A stretch of 64,000 nucleotides of DNA from Caprella mutica. Its lineage: Eukaryota; Arthropoda; Malacostraca; Amphipoda; Caprellidae. The notes under the pieces were generated by a model, which saw only the letters and a program-made list of their open reading frames with translations, was not told the origin of the DNA and ran no database searches. The DNA lies in NCBI GenBank assembly GCA_947561585.1, contig CANNZV010001112.1, positions 43,334 through 107,333 of the forward strand, read 5' to 3'. Shown in pieces: positions 1 to 12,194 of the stretch. The translations under genes were made by a program, and so were the position numbers. Position 1 is the stretch's first letter. Each line of letters begins with the position of its first letter.

Positions 1-289
1 ACTTAACAGGTTATCTCACTTTGTAAAAACGTTTCTCTGAGCCCATAACCATTGATAAAACATAGGTTAAATGAACAGTGGTTTTTACAAGTTTATTATA
101 AGTGGTTAATATAGGAGAACCCTCAACGATGCTCTTTAGACAACTGACCCTAGTATGATTAAACATGGCACTTATATATATAATAGGGTGGAGCGAAAAA
201 ATATTTTTTTGAAATCGATTTTCTTACCACAATTTTTTTGCGGTACTATCTAGCATATTAAGGGTGATCTAAATTTTTTTTTGATAAAA

Positions 290-489
290 TGATATCTAGA
301 GGTTCCTCAAAGCCCTTAAAATCAGCGAATACTGTATATTACGTTAATAAAATCCATTATCCGAATTTTAAACAAAGATTGATTGATCTTTTTGAATTGC
401 TACTACTATATTCATTAATATCACATATAAAACTAATTTCACACAAAATTTCTAAGTAATCGGTCGATACCTAGAGGTTCCTCAATAGC
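290..489. repeat. Left subterminal repeat pair of the 177-2334 transposon
   Basis: GATATCTAGAGGTTCCTCAA (from 291) and GATACCTAGAGGTTCCTCAA (from 465) are near-identical. The core GAGGTTCCTC is an imperfect palindrome. Inverted counterparts lie at 2011 and 2189, so each end carries two copies; these are candidate transposase binding sites. Confidence 0.7.
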
Positions 490-724
490 CTTTTAAAGAT
501 GCGTACGTGACAAATTTGCCTCAGTATAGCGGAAGACATTGTGCGAAGTGCCCGGGTGTGTGCTGTGTGTGTCCTCATTTGAGTCGGTTTTATCATTACT
601 GTTAAACTTATTATCATGTTTAGATACATTTATCCAAGTTTACTAGTAGATGATTTATAATTGAAAGGTTTTTTTATTACAGGATCAATGAATTAGTGGT
701 AATATAAATAAATAAGATTATATC

Positions 725-1594
725 ATGGCACCAAAACCTAGAACTCGGCGGGACATAGATTGTCCTTTATTTGGTGCTCCCTGCTTCATCAGTGAAAGAG
801 TTTTACCATCATATAAGGATGTTTTGAAACATGTTTTGTTTGAGCGAGAAGAAAAGAAAAGTGTCAACAGAAAAGATCCGCCTATTAAGCAAATCTTCTC
901 ATCAGTAGCGGATAAATTGATTTCTCTTTGGAACGATGCATCAATTCCTTGTGTTTCTAAAGACTCAGTTATAAAGAGACTAAATAATCATTATTCAAAA
1001 TATCAAGCCATAATGCGTAATATTAGCAGAATGAATGTTCCATCATTCAAACAAAAATGTGATGATTTCAAGGAAGATGCAAAAAAACTGTTTGATATTT
1101 CATGTTGCAAGTGTGTTAACTTTAGTGAATGTTCCTGCTGTAAAGAAAAGAAAGTTCCTCCGTTGGAACAAAATTTTCTACAAGATCAGCGAACAACTAA
1201 GAGAATGGTAATAGCGAACATAGATCTCAAGGAATCTTTGAAGAAGATAAATAAGTATGCTAGGAAAAATCACGAGTACAGTCTGCTAACAAAAGTGTCA
1301 ACATCAGCAGCTGAAGTTGAAACTGCACTTCCATTTTCCAGCACAGATTCAGAGTCTGCATCTGGAGATTGTGATTATGACATTCCTGTATATGCAAATT
1401 GCAAAGATAAAACCAGAGTAAATAAACTTAAGACTCCACCATCAAAGCGAATGAAACTATCAGAATTTGCACTGGCATGTGATCGCACTGAGAAAAACCG
1501 TGATGGTTATATCAGGAGTCAAATAGAATCCAGGAGGAAACTACCCAGTTTTGAGACGAAGAAGGACTTTGTTTTGAACGGTAATAACACTTGA
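725..1594 (+). CDS. Transposon-borne protein of unknown function, probably the N-terminal part of a longer protein
   Basis: A 289-codon frame beginning MAPKPRTRRDIDCPLFGAP lies alone between the inverted repeats of the 177-2334 element, so it is probably its transposase or an accessory protein. Visible features are a cysteine cluster near residues 126-139 (SCCKCVNFSECSCC), a stretch reading FLQDQRTTKRMVI near 150, an acidic serine-rich linker near 200-215 and a basic segment before SEFALACDRTE. From memory of arthropod genomes, similar proteins with a DQR motif and a C-terminal ACDRT-like segment are longer, so the catalytic half appears to be missing; this is recollection, not a search. A good 5' splice site overlaps the last codons (1581) and an acceptor follows at 1664, but splicing joins to a frame that stops at once. 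No aspartate-rich catalytic motif is recognisable. The start is the first ATG after a leader with stops. Confidence 0.7.
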   Translation: MAPKPRTRRDIDCPLFGAPCFISERVLPSYKDVLKHVLFEREEKKSVNRKDPPIKQIFSSVADKLISLWNDASIPCVSKDSVIKRLNNHYSKYQAIMRNISRMNVPSFKQKCDDFKEDAKKLFDISCCKCVNFSECSCCKEKKVPPLEQNFLQDQRTTKRMVIANIDLKESLKKINKYARKNHEYSLLTKVSTSAAEVETALPFSSTDSESASGDCDYDIPVYANCKDKTRVNKLKTPPSKRMKLSEFALACDRTEKNRDGYIRSQIESRRKLPSFETKKDFVLNGNNT

Positions 1595-1664
1595 AAGCTT
1601 AATTCTTTTAATACTGAAACATATTGAGATTCATAGTATTTAAATCTTTTTTCTTCAATTTCAG
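1581..1664 (+). other. Candidate short intron at the 3' end of the transposon gene
   Basis: AACG/GTAATA at 1581 and a pyrimidine-rich tract ending TTTCAG at 1664 would define an 84-bp intron, a normal size for insects. The joined frame reads one codon and stops, whereas a different phase of the downstream segment is open for 23 codons to a TAG at about 1737. The mismatch suggests a frameshift or that the real donor is elsewhere. Confidence 0.35.
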
Positions 1665-2008
1665 ATTGACAATGATATTGAACGATATATTTCTTCATCA
1701 CTAGCACTGTTTACATGCAGGAAAAAGCAATTTTAGAGAGAGGACCCATGCATGTATTTTCATTTTTAGTGCCTTTTTATGATTTTCGTTGCCTTTATAA
1801 TATTATTTTGTTGGTATGCTGTATCAGAATATAAAGAGAAATCTGTAATGAATTAATTTTTTACTTCATTTTATCTATCAATTTATCAACAGTACTTAAT
1901 TTTATCACTAGCAGATGTATTTAATATGTGTTCCTATTGTTTTGAAGTTGGAAATAAAAATCTATTAATTTGCCTTTTTTCTGTCAGTTTTCCCAAAATT
2001 CGATATTC

Positions 2009-2204
2009 ATGAGGAACCTGAAGGTATTGAGTTAGAAGTCTGAAATTTTCACTTGTTATATTTTGAGGCTAGACCAATCAAAAACAGATAGTCGGCAAAC
2101 AAATAATAATTTTTTTCATCTTTAAAATAACGGTTATGATATTTGAAATATTCATATAAAATTACTGTTTTGCCTAAAATTCAATTGCGTTGAGGAACCT
2201 GAAG
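2009..2204. repeat. Right subterminal repeat pair of the 177-2334 transposon
   Basis: ATGAGGAACCTGAAGG (near 2009) and TTGAGGAACCTGAAG (near 2190) are the inverted partners of the left-end motifs, lying about 145 and 325 bases from the right end. Confidence 0.65.
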
Positions 2205-2334
2205 ATAATAATTCAAAAGTCTAAGGTTTTAACATACTAGTTTTTGATGTTAACCCCGTGAAAAAATATTTGTAGAAAAACGATTTTCTGAAAAAAGTTT
2301 AAAAACCCCTTATATCACTCCACCCTATTATATA

Positions 2335-3400
2335 ATGCTAAACAGGAAACAAATATACATGAGTCATAGCTAGAACCAGGAAATGTTATCATTAGACAAT
2401 TATGCTAAGCTGTTAATATTATTAAATACATTAGCTAAACACAACATATGCTAAATATAAACATTAAACAATAACCAAGTGTAACAAATACAACATCTTC
2501 TCCCGCATAGATTTTATTTTTAGAGAGAGTTACTCTCTGACTCTCAGCAGCAGATTCAGAATCTCCCACAGCAAAATTAATGGTATCATTGGATTTAATT
2601 AAAGATCTCCAATTTCTAAAATTCAATCAAAAATTACCGCAGAGAGTCTTAGAAAAATGTTCCATATTCTGCAGACTGGGAACAGAGTTGTTTTATTGAG
2701 AAATATTCCTATTTATGTAATTTAGTTATACATTTGGTCGACATATGGTCTAAATGATATCGTATTTCACCATTTCGCTACTACACATATGAAAAATAGA
2801 CAGAAATATTACAAGAGTATATGCTGAAATTAGTTTTCTTTATAAGATATCTCATAGAAAATACTTAGAGGAGAGACTAAAGTAATTTTAGTGCGTGATT
2901 TTGTATAATAATTTTATTGAGAAATAACCCTAGTTACGTAATTTAGATATATATTTGGTCCAAATGATATCATATTTACTCATTTTATACTCATTTCTGC
3001 TCTGTCGTAATCGCTACCCAACGTCTGAACTAGACACCCTGATTCCGCATTATACCTACCTAGTATTAATTAATGAGTGTATATTTTTAGCACCTACGAA
3101 TTTCTCTATATAATTATAGGTACCACAGTTTCTAATTAGGCAGGTAATATGATGCAATAGTTAACAAATTTTATAGGTAGGTAGCTTTAATAGTTCCTCT
3201 AATTATCTAATATTTTATCTTGAAGCTGCTTCTTTTGAAATGAATTCAGAATTTCACAATAAAAGATAATTGTTATTTAACTTCTATTCTAATTGGTATC
3301 ATGAATAATTGAAATAAAAGTTAAATAATAATAATTACCTATATACAGATTTTTACTTGTTCGAAAATATAGAACCGTGCGATAACACGGAATTTACCCC
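2335..3400. other. AT-rich spacer without a recognisable gene
   Basis: I see no exon or element boundary here. The part from about 3230 to 3350 contains ATTGGTATC/GATACC inverted segments resembling the foldback elements near 27.2, 47.3 and 50.5 kb. Confidence 0.5.
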
Positions 3401-3639
3401 AAAATGGGATATGTTAAATTTCTGAACCAATTGCTTCTAGTGACCTCATCTAGATTATAATTTTGATGTTTTTGATAGTTACCGTGAAATAATCACAGAA
3501 ATTTGTCTCCGATTCCTATGTCTATGAATGGTAGCTACTTGTTTCTTATTTCTAGTCATGACTCGAAATAAGTCATTGGTAGTGCTGTCATCTTGTATTT
3601 CTAATACGATGGTTTCCAAATAACTAGCATTGAAATATT

Positions 3640-5095
3640 CTATTACAATATTGCAAGCAGAATCATTTAGAGGCTGTATTTCTTCTGAGTCAATATTGTC
3701 TAAGTTTTTCCCAGAATACGTACATAGAAGCCGGCTCCAAACCACTTCTCTGCTCTAACTGTGATATAACGTCCTGACTAAGTTGTTCTTACAATTATTG
3801 AAATGAAATTTCGGCTCTCTTTTTCCGTCAGGACTGTTGGGGGTGCAGTCATCACTGGATCAGTAGCATTTATTGGAGGAGCAGTTAATTCTTCTTCATG
3901 ATCCTCTGCTTCACCTTCAGATTCGATATTAATGTCTAGGTATTTGGTGTAATCTGGCTTGTCTGGATTTAGAGGACAAAGGCCGGTTGCTTCAAAGCCA
4001 CTTTTCAGTACACTCAGTGACATGCCATCCAGAACTTGTTTTAAAAGAGGAGCTACGCTGCCTACATGTTCTCTGCGTACTGTTCTGTTCGGATTGTTTC
4101 TTTGGAATTCGTGAACTGCCTTTCTCCACCTTTTCTTCAAACTTTTAAAAGCTCCCACATCTGCAGGTTGCAATATGTGAGAATTGTTAGGCGGCAGAAG
4201 ATATTAGATGACCTGGTTTTCTTCACATAGAGTTGACACTTGCAGAGTCAAATGGGTAGTGTGCCCATCAACAAAAAGAATTACTGGCAGAATAATATTG
4301 TTGTCACGAAGCCATGGGACGAAAGCATTGGCCAAGTATTTGAAGAAACATTCACCCTTCATCAACCCAGATTCTGACATGCCTATAAAATATCCTTCTG
4401 GGACACTAAAGGCGATATCATTACGAAGTCTTACATAGGGATAAATGATACCAGGCAAGAAGATATCTCTCCCATTAATGTTGCCTACAAATGTTAATGT
4501 TGACTTCTCAGGCCCTGGTGCAATTTCGTAGCAGTTATTCCATGATTTGAAGCCAACTACTCTTCCAGTGTTTGGGCAGAGCTGGAGATTGCTCTCATCA
4601 CAGTTGTACACTCAAGAGGGATCGTCAAGATATCTAGTGTATTGATTCTAGTCATTTCATTTGGAAGTTCTTGAAACCATTTCCTAATACTTTCTTCTGT
4701 CACTCCAACTCGAGCTTTTGAAACACGTTCAAGATTTCTAACTGATATTTATGGGTGTCTTTGTTTCAACGCTTTGAACCAATACCGTTCTGGTTTATCA
4801 TCATGAAATGATGATATTTTGGACAGTATTGAATAAATCGTCAGTGTTGGGGGGTAGACCTCTGTGACCGCAATGCATTATCCAGTTAATTATTTTCTTT
4901 TCTTTATCAGATGTTGATAAGGATCATGTCCCATTTTTCTCCCTAGAGGAGTTCTCATCTCTCCCTTTAACTTTGTCTAATAAAGTAGCCCTTGACACAT
5001 TGTAAGATTTTGCAACTTCTCTAATAGTATCACCTCTTCTTTGGTCATTTGCTCTTCAGAATAATTCAGATTTTGTTTATTAGAAGGCATTTTCC
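3640..5095 (-). pseudogene. Pogo/jerky-type transposase, degenerate
   Basis: Read on the minus strand the segment has the order of a pogo-superfamily transposase. A psq-type helix-turn-helix comes first (GDTIREVAKSYNVSRATLL, about 5040-4980). A CENPB-type helix-turn-helix follows (PERYWFKALKQRHP then RKWFQELP, about 4800-4670). The DDE_1 domain has YNCDESNLQLCPNTG (first aspartate, about 4610), LFVDGHTTHLTL (second, about 4270) and LQPADVGAFKSLKKRW (third, about 4170), then GFEATGLCPLNPD and a tail with SGLEPASMYVFWEKL. Disruptions are an in-frame TAA at 4204-4206, a TAA after the CENPB motif start, and frameshifts between the psq and CENPB parts and near 4610. A functional enzyme would cut and paste its element at TA sites; this copy cannot encode one intact. 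Sequence at 3400-3570 is shared, inverted, with the non-autonomous element at 26901-27693. Confidence 0.85.
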
Positions 5096-5099
5096 TGAT

Positions 5100-6400
5100 T
5101 AATATGTTCCCTGTAAAGATATTTTATATTAATTTTTATCTCAAATTAAAATCTCTGTGGGAGAAGGAGTGGAGTCATATTCTGCAAACTGAGACTGGTA
5201 TTACTGGATATTATTACATATTAACAATATTTAGGTCAATTCTTTTAAATTCCGGATAAAAGATACTTGAATTCTTATGTGATATTTATTGCCAGATTGT
5301 ATTTGATGGGTAAATTCTTCTGACATGTCGGAGGACTTATCAAATATCTAAAATAAATTTTCCTGCAATGTCATGAGACTTTTAGCCATTTAGCCCATAT
5401 ATTACCAATTATTTTCTGAGGGGAAATTGAAAAAAATTTGGCCAAAATGAGAGGATATTTTACAGATTTTTGGAAAAGTCAGAGGAGTTTAGTGCATAAT
5501 GTACAGTCTGGATTCTTTGGAAATAATGAATCCATATATTTCAATCAAAAACGAAACATTTAAAATCGGTAATGTCATCATCCTGAACTAATTTCCAACC
5601 GGTTGGACCAAAAGACGCATGACCAATATATAAGACGCCTGACCACACATGACCAATGCATGACAAATATATACAGAATGGGGGTAAAAGAGTATGGTGC
5701 ATGAAGCTGGGGGAGGCTTCGAAGATGTTGTGACTAAGTTTCAAAACTATTCAGCATATAAGTGAAATATTTTGATCATTTATCCATCCTTCTGGTTATG
5801 CGGTAGCCCGGATGCATATTTGTTGTTGGTAGTGTCAATAGTTCCATTTACTGGTGCATTTACTCACAGTGATAAAAATTACAAATGTTTGAATCTTAAA
5901 ACTAATTAAATTGAAATTACATGAGGTTAGCTAAAGAGTTATTCATCAAGTTTAAGAGTGCTCAATGTACATTTCAACTACATACATTTGTTATTAGACT
6001 ACAAAAGTATTTCATATTTTCCAAAGGACGTACAATATTTAAATTTACCATGCAATAATTTTAAATTCATCCCATCTGTATGATCACAATGTTTGTAACT
6101 GTTAACAGCTTCAATGAAAACAAACTACCTTCCAAAGTTACTCTTATAACATTTTCTATTGCTAGCTACCAGGTAAAATAATAATGAGATATGTTCCATA
6201 CTTATTCAACTTGTCATAAGTGCAACCCCGATTCTCAAATTATTCCAATACGATTTTGATTAATCGTCCCATCACTAGTAGCTAGCTATACCTTGCCTGG
6301 ATATAAAAAAGCCAAGGGCAGTTTGTACTTTAATATTCCACAATAGAATTACGCATAGAGAAATAAAATTCCATCATACCAAAAAATCATCGAGTCTACT
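5100..6400. other. Spacer without a recognisable gene
   Basis: The region is AT-rich. The part from about 5330 to 5530 has segments (for example ACAGATTTTTGGAAAAGTC) that resemble the reverse complement of 11.2-11.6 kb, suggesting an old dispersed repeat. Nothing else is supported. Confidence 0.4.
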
Positions 6401-6539
6401 ATTAAGACTTGTTAGTCTTATGATTTTTAACTTTAATAATCTCAAGATAATCTTGTACTGTTCTGTTTACATATTCATCCACAGTGAAATTATAGAGTAC
6501 AATGCTTCTGTGGGTATTACAGACAAAAATGTTATGGAC

Positions 6540-6960
6540 AAATGTCATTGGCCCAATTATTGTAGATGCAAGCACAGAAGAAGTCTTCGAGATGATGAAG
6601 GAAATTAAGCAAGGCTATGGTCAAATTACCAAAGTTGAGTGACGAGTGACTCAAGAGAAGAGATACCAATAGGACATCAGTAGACTTGAACTCTCTGAAA
6701 ATTAGTTTAGAAGGAAACAAGATACCTGATGCAGTTACTATTGGCCATATTAAATGAACCCCATACATGCTTTAACTGCCAGAGCATAGGTCATATGGCT
6801 GCTAGCTGTAGTCTACAGGTTATGTAGACTGTGGTAAAAACCATATAGAATCTGACTGCTCAGTAGCACCTGAAAACTTTTAATGTGCAAATTGTAATGA
6901 GAACCATAAAGCCAATTCTATGGAATGTACTTATAAATTATAGCACTGCTAAAAAAGCTA
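6540..6960 (+). pseudogene. LINE ORF1 (gag-like) fragment with zinc knuckles
   Basis: In shifting frames on the plus strand the sequence reads NKIPDAVTIGHIK and then CFNCQSIGHMAASC (CX2CX4HX4C, about 6769-6811), followed by a second knuckle CGKNHIESDC near 6830-6860 and CANCNENHKANSMEC (about 6885-6930). Three knuckles after a VTIG-type segment are typical of ORF1 proteins of I/Jockey-type non-LTR retrotransposons, which bind the element RNA. Several stops and frameshifts make it non-functional. The matching RNase H and tail lie at 7815-8350, past an inserted hAT-type element. Confidence 0.75.
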
Positions 6961-7206
6961 CAGAACATTCCTTATTCTGCTGCAAGAAGCAGAGTCCTCA
7001 ATGGAATGTACTTATAAGTTACAACAGAGTCCTTGTCAGGATAAGTATCAATAATCAAATTATTCAAGTAGGGAGCAGCAGAGTGGCTTTGCCAGCAGTT
7101 CTCAAAACTATCAATCTGCTACTCCTTCATATCGTGACAAATTGGTTGCAAATCCTTGTAGTATTGATCAAATGAGCAATCCAATTAGAGCAACTAGATC
7201 TAGAAC

Positions 7207-7645
7207 TAGAGATGCCCCAATACTCTCGGTATCGAATAAAGTATCTGATAGTAGGTATCGGTATTTTTAGGAGTATCTGGTAATTGATATCTGATCCCAA
7301 TAAATAGTTAAAATGATACCAATACCAATTACTTTTTCTAGTTAGGTAGTTTTTAATTGAATATTAATAGTATAAACCTATGTTCATCCAACTTATGATT
7401 GAAAGAAATCGTATATCAAGATAGGATTTAAATAATACTTTCGTACCTGAATTAGGTAGTCTATTTATTTATTGTTTCATTATGATACCCACTTCGATAA
7501 GGTACACTGTGCTGCCTATCCAATAGGTACACTGTGCTACCTACTAAATATTATAATTAAAAAAGTAACTGGTATCGGAATTTTGAAGTAACTATTATTG
7601 GTAGCTACTGGTATCGGTTACTAATATGGTATCGGTGCATCTCTA
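7207..7645. mobile_element. hAT-type short inverted-repeat element inserted in the LINE
   Basis: The ends are TAGAGATGC (7207) and GCATCTCTA (7645), the terminal form common in the hAT superfamily. They are flanked by TCTAGAAC (7199-7206) and ACTAGAAC (7646-7653), an 8-bp target duplication with one mismatch, as expected for hAT. The interior is rich in GGTATCGG motifs in both orientations and has no coding frame, so the element is non-autonomous. Confidence 0.85.
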
Positions 7646-7809
7646 ACTAGAACAAATATGGTATTTATTGGAACACAGATTTCTACTAAAGATAATAGTC
7701 AAGATTATTCATGCCAATAATAATTCACAGATGATCTCAGAAAAGTTGAAGTTTTTATTAGTATGTTGGAAATTAAGATGTGATCATTCTGTTTTTTATA
7801 TTTTGTAAG

Positions 7810-8347
7810 GAGAAAATTATTTGGAGAGCAGTGATATTCACAGATTCTAGGTCTTCTTTGCAGGCAATTTTAAGTGGTTCTGATGGCTACCATGATATAA
7901 CTAGAATATAGGATTCAAAGAATTTTACTTGAACTGAATTCCACAAATTCCATGTTCTTGCGCTGGGCCAAGGCTCACTGTCGGATCCTTGGAAATGAGG
8001 CGGTAGATGAATCTGCCAAGAAAGGGGTTTGATACAAGGTAGCACCTATTCCATCAATGGTTCAATTCAAAAATAGAAAACTTTTAACTATAATTCATTG
8101 CTCAAGAACTGTCCTTGCTGGTCTAAATAACTACATGGCTAGATTTGGAATGAGAGATTCAGGAAATTGCAATGAATGCTCTGTACCTGATTCTATCCAA
8201 CATTACCTCTTTTCCTTCCCGTTTAACGTAGATCAGAGAGAATACATGTATTGGCAATTAATGCAAATTGGTATTAGAGACCCCTCTCTCAAGGTCATTC
8301 TTGGTGGTGATGATAATTATAGAAACAAGAGAGAAAAAATGCTTTAA
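7810..8347 (+). pseudogene. LINE ORF2 C-terminal fragment: RNase H and tail
   Basis: Plus-strand frames read AVIFTDSRSSLQAILSG (the RNase H strand with its catalytic aspartate, about 7825-7880) and, after a frameshift, FLRWAKAHCRILGNEAVDES (about 7955-8015), the last RNase H motif. A cysteine-containing tail (CNECSVPDSIQHYLFSFP, within the open segment 8057-8347) follows, resembling the region after RNase H in I/Jockey-like ORF2. The reverse transcriptase part is missing, probably deleted between the gag fragment and here. It has the same orientation as the zinc-knuckle fragment and evidently comes from the same insertion. Confidence 0.75.
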
Positions 8348-8631
8348 TTAACATTATGTTATATAAGAAGCATAGACCATTTGAATGTTAGCTACATGAA
8401 TAACACCATTCATGTTCATATTCTTAATTTAAGTTCTTTAATATGGTCTTAAAATATGCAGGCGATTATCAATACTGGGTACTTTTAATAAATGGAATCT
8501 TGACTGGTTGGTTTGGTTGACCCAAATTGAGTGGGTCAAGATTCCCCTATTCCTCAGTAGGACTTTATTCTCTGTCTAAAGAGAGTATCTATTAATCTAA
8601 GTTGTTATAATAAATTTGTGTTAAGTATTAA

Positions 8632-10345
8632 CCCTTTCATGCCTGAATTATGATCCAAGGCAGAATAGAATTAGTTTATGTTAAAAATATGTTATTTAGG
8701 GCTCATATAGTACAAAAAGTGCAATAGTTTAAAAAAATTTCTTGAATTGAATTTTTTAGAAAGTGTTGCCTATAGTCTACATCGGGCAGTTTTTAGAAAG
8801 TGTTGCCTATATTCTACATCCGGCAGAAATTGACTTATTTTACCTACTAATTTTGAACACTTTGTATAGCTATCTGTAAACTATTAGTCATTTTAGTACT
8901 GTTCATAATATGATTTTTTATAAGTTAGATATATATTTACATTGCATTTTTGCACTATATTTAAGTGAAACCTTGTACACATAGATTACTCCTTTATTTA
9001 GTTTTGGAAAGGAATAACAAACTAGCAATATTGCGAAATGAGCAGAATAAAGTGGGTGAAAGAGTTTTTTGCTGTTTTGTATCAGTTTGTTTGATGTACT
9101 ATGACTTCAGTCAGAGTATCTCAAGCATAACATCAAAATATTTATTTGCCACTCTTCATTGTTGGTGTTGTTGTTTTCAACCCACCCCCACCTTGGAGGT
9201 AGGGGGAGGGGGGTCAATTGAGTGCATCCATGATATATCCACCTGATGTGCATGAGGGGTTGCTGTGGGCCTGGATGAACACTACTTCCCTCATGAAGGC
9301 AATTACTTCTTGTGGGCGGCTTCATAGGTGCTTCAGTGAAATATTGTACGAGGTCCTGTGTTGGATATTGTGTGAGGATGGGGGAGATTGTCCCTGAATC
9401 TGCAGAACTATACGTTCTCACACAGATCTGAGTCCTCCCACCCAATCCAATGCGTGAATGAAGGGAGAGGAGGGTACGTGATGTTGAATAATAGTTTTGA
9501 ATAGGATTTCTTCTTCAAAATTATCATATAAATCTTCATCATCACCAACATTAGATGATTCACCAGTGGAACTGGAACGCAGTACGATCTTTACAGCTTC
9601 TTATATTATTAGAAAATTGCGAGTCTGATAGTGTACTAATTGCCTATTATATTGTATTCAGTTAAGTGTGAGTGTTCTGCAGTATTATGTCTACTTTATT
9701 CCAGTTGCTCAAATGACATGGTGAAACTTCAATATAAAACATTATCATTTATGGCAAATGTAACACAATCTTACAACTATCTCGAATAACAATACGTGTT
9801 GTTATATTTATTAATATAAATCTATCCAACAGTTTGGTTTATAACATTATTCAAATAGCATAGACATTATTTGATAAATATACAAACAAATGCTAGTCCA
9901 CAGTCAAATATAACATGGTCAGATTCAGGTGACTTTCTGCCGGATGTAGAACATAGTCTACACGTTTTTAGGCTCTTCCCATTTCATATAGCTAGTTCAT
10001 GCATATTAAACTTATATTTTTTTACATAACATCTTTCTAATACTCTATGAGTACATAATACTTATGATTTAATCCGATTTAAAAAATTAGAAATTATAAA
10101 ATTTGAGAAACAAATAAGCAAATAATGAAATCACGCTCATCACAGATGGAGAGCATTTTTTCACATTTTCCCTCTGTCGCTACTGAGAGGGTACTAACAA
10201 AAACTAAAAAACTAGACTGCTGCGTTGCAGCTAGCAACTAGCTCTATCCAACTGATCATCAAAAATATTTAAAATGCAATTATGAATATCTTAAAAGTCG
10301 CTCTGAAATTATTGTAGACTATAGTCTACATCCGTCCTTACAGGG
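8632..10345. mobile_element. piggyBac-like element, decayed
   Basis: TTAA duplications (8628-8631 and 10346-10349) flank termini CCCTTTCATGCC and, on the opposite strand, CCCTGTAAGGACGG. This is the TTAA-CCC...GGG-TTAA arrangement of piggyBac. Subterminal copies of a motif ending TAGTCTACATCSGGCAG occur as a tandem pair at 8757-8825 and inverted near 9940-9970 and 10310-10330. On the minus strand about 9380-9590 reads SSSTGESSNVGDDEDLY and onward, an acidic stretch like the N-terminus of piggyBac transposases, but the DDD domain is absent. Confidence 0.7.
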
Positions 10346-12190
10346 TTAACTCTAGTTTGACTTAAATTTGAATTTCTCAGTAGGATCTGTTAGATCCTCT
10401 CTTAGAGGGTTGCAATAACAAATCTGAAGCGAATCCCAATTTGCCAGGACCCTATAATTTATTATGTGTCTCTGATATCTATTTAGATATAGGTATATAA
10501 TAAATCTCTCTAGTAGCTATCCCAGTAGAAATGGTTATTTGTATGTCTATTTTGAAATGAAATGTTAAGAATACCTTCTTGTTTTAATAGACTTATACTA
10601 TTAAGAAACTAATACTCTTCAGTAATACTTTAAGTTTTACTTGTCAGGAATATAGTGTTAAGAATAATTTATGTCCATAGATTAAAAAAAAACTGATATT
10701 TCTATTGCTATATGTAGAAACTAATAAGCAGTCATATTTCTGTAGTAATTCATCCACTTTTTATTTATTCCTTTAATCATAATATCATTCGTGACTGTTA
10801 ATCTGAGAAAATCCAGGTGATAAAGTATACCTACTTTTGAATGCTGCTTTCTCCCAAAATTAAAAAAAAATTGAATTAGCCTGGTTAGAAATAGACAAAT
10901 ATTGTGTACTGCACAGTAAGTTTGCAGATATCTGAGTTTTAGCTGTTATTGCTATTTGTAAATGTTTATGTTTTGATGTAGCTACCTATGTTTTGTTTCA
11001 ATTGTGTTTGCTTCAAGTTTTAACATTGGACTTGATCATACTTTTGTAAATAAAGAGGGATTTCATTATGATTTTATTGTAAAGAAACCACAGCTTCTAC
11101 AAAAGCTTTTCTGGAAATTCCAACTTGAACTTACTGATAGTCTGATACTGAAAATTTGAAATAAATTAAACAAGAACATTTCTATGACAACCAGTCTGCA
11201 TAGCATGCACAATCAGTCTCCAGATATTTAAATTTTGGATCAAATTCCCTCCAAAAATCTTCTATTTTTTTCTCCGAAATGGCAAAAACAATTTTCTAAA
11301 TTCTCTCCATTCTCCAAAAATAACTTAATTACATACATAGGAATTGGTTAGAAAATAGTCACCGAATAATTCAGGAGACCAATTTCAAGGTCACAACAGT
11401 CGCTGGGTAAACTTCATCCATTTTTTACTGACTGGTATGACACTTCATTTCTTAGTCTGTATTTGGTGCACAAAATCCCACTGACTTTCTAAAAAAGCTG
11501 TAAAAATCCACCAACAATTTTTAAAAATTTGGCGATCTGCCAACATTTTCCCAATTTATCCACTGAAAATTTATAGTAACATTGGAATGGCTAAAAATCC
11601 ACCAACTTTTTCAGAATATTATTTTCCTTCTTAGAGGGGAAAATTCCATCAACTATATTAACTAGTAATATAGTTAGTCATACCTAATAACTATACAATC
11701 AATATATAGCTAATATATTAATATATATTAGCTATATAGCTATTAATGAAATTCCTACTGAACTTCAGCATTACCTACGCCATATTATTTAAACACTTCA
11801 TCAATTGTTAAAAACTTAAAAATATGTTAGTTTAGTGTTGTAGTTTCAATCAAAAGTTTGAACATGTTATATATTGTTTGCCAAACACTAGAATTAAAAT
11901 CCTTGTTATTTTATATTAATGTTATTATTTAGAATTCTTCTAACATAACTACAGGTAAAGTTCCTACAATGGCTACTTTTTACTAGAGCCACAACTTGTT
12001 CAACGGCTACATTAAATTATTATATTTAACATATATTTATTAGTCTGCTAAGTACCTGGTTATACATTGAATGAATTAATGAAAAACTTTATTGAAATAG
12101 AAAATACTATAGTTATAAGCAACGATATGTAGCAAACGATGCCCAACCCAATCTAAATAGAATATCTATTATATAGTTACAAAAATAAGA
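10346..12190. other. Spacer without a recognisable gene
   Basis: AT-rich sequence. The part 11.2-11.65 kb has several partly repeated phrases around AAAATCCACCAAC, like an old dispersed repeat also seen inverted near 5.3-5.5 kb. Near 11680-11760 there is a run of TAGCTATAT palindromes. Confidence 0.4.
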
Positions 12191-12194
12191 ATAC

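Larger units (their letters stand above)
177..2334. mobile_element. DNA transposon with terminal inverted repeats, family unrecognised
   Basis: The left end TATATAATAGGGTGGAGCG (from 177) is matched in inverted orientation at the right end (2316-2334). Just inside each end lie two copies of a subterminal motif, in opposite orientation at the two ends. The element encloses one long open reading frame (725-1594) and a likely polyadenylation signal near 1953. Target duplication is hard to define because the ends are TATA-rich; TA or TATA is plausible. At about 2.16 kb with an apparently incomplete protein it may be an internally deleted copy. I cannot assign a superfamily from the sequence. Confidence 0.8.

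Noticed and set aside
3479..3745. An 88-codon minus-strand frame next to the pogo remnant
   Set aside because: The transposase tail reads through this region in another frame (ending FWEKLRQ), so this frame is a shadow.
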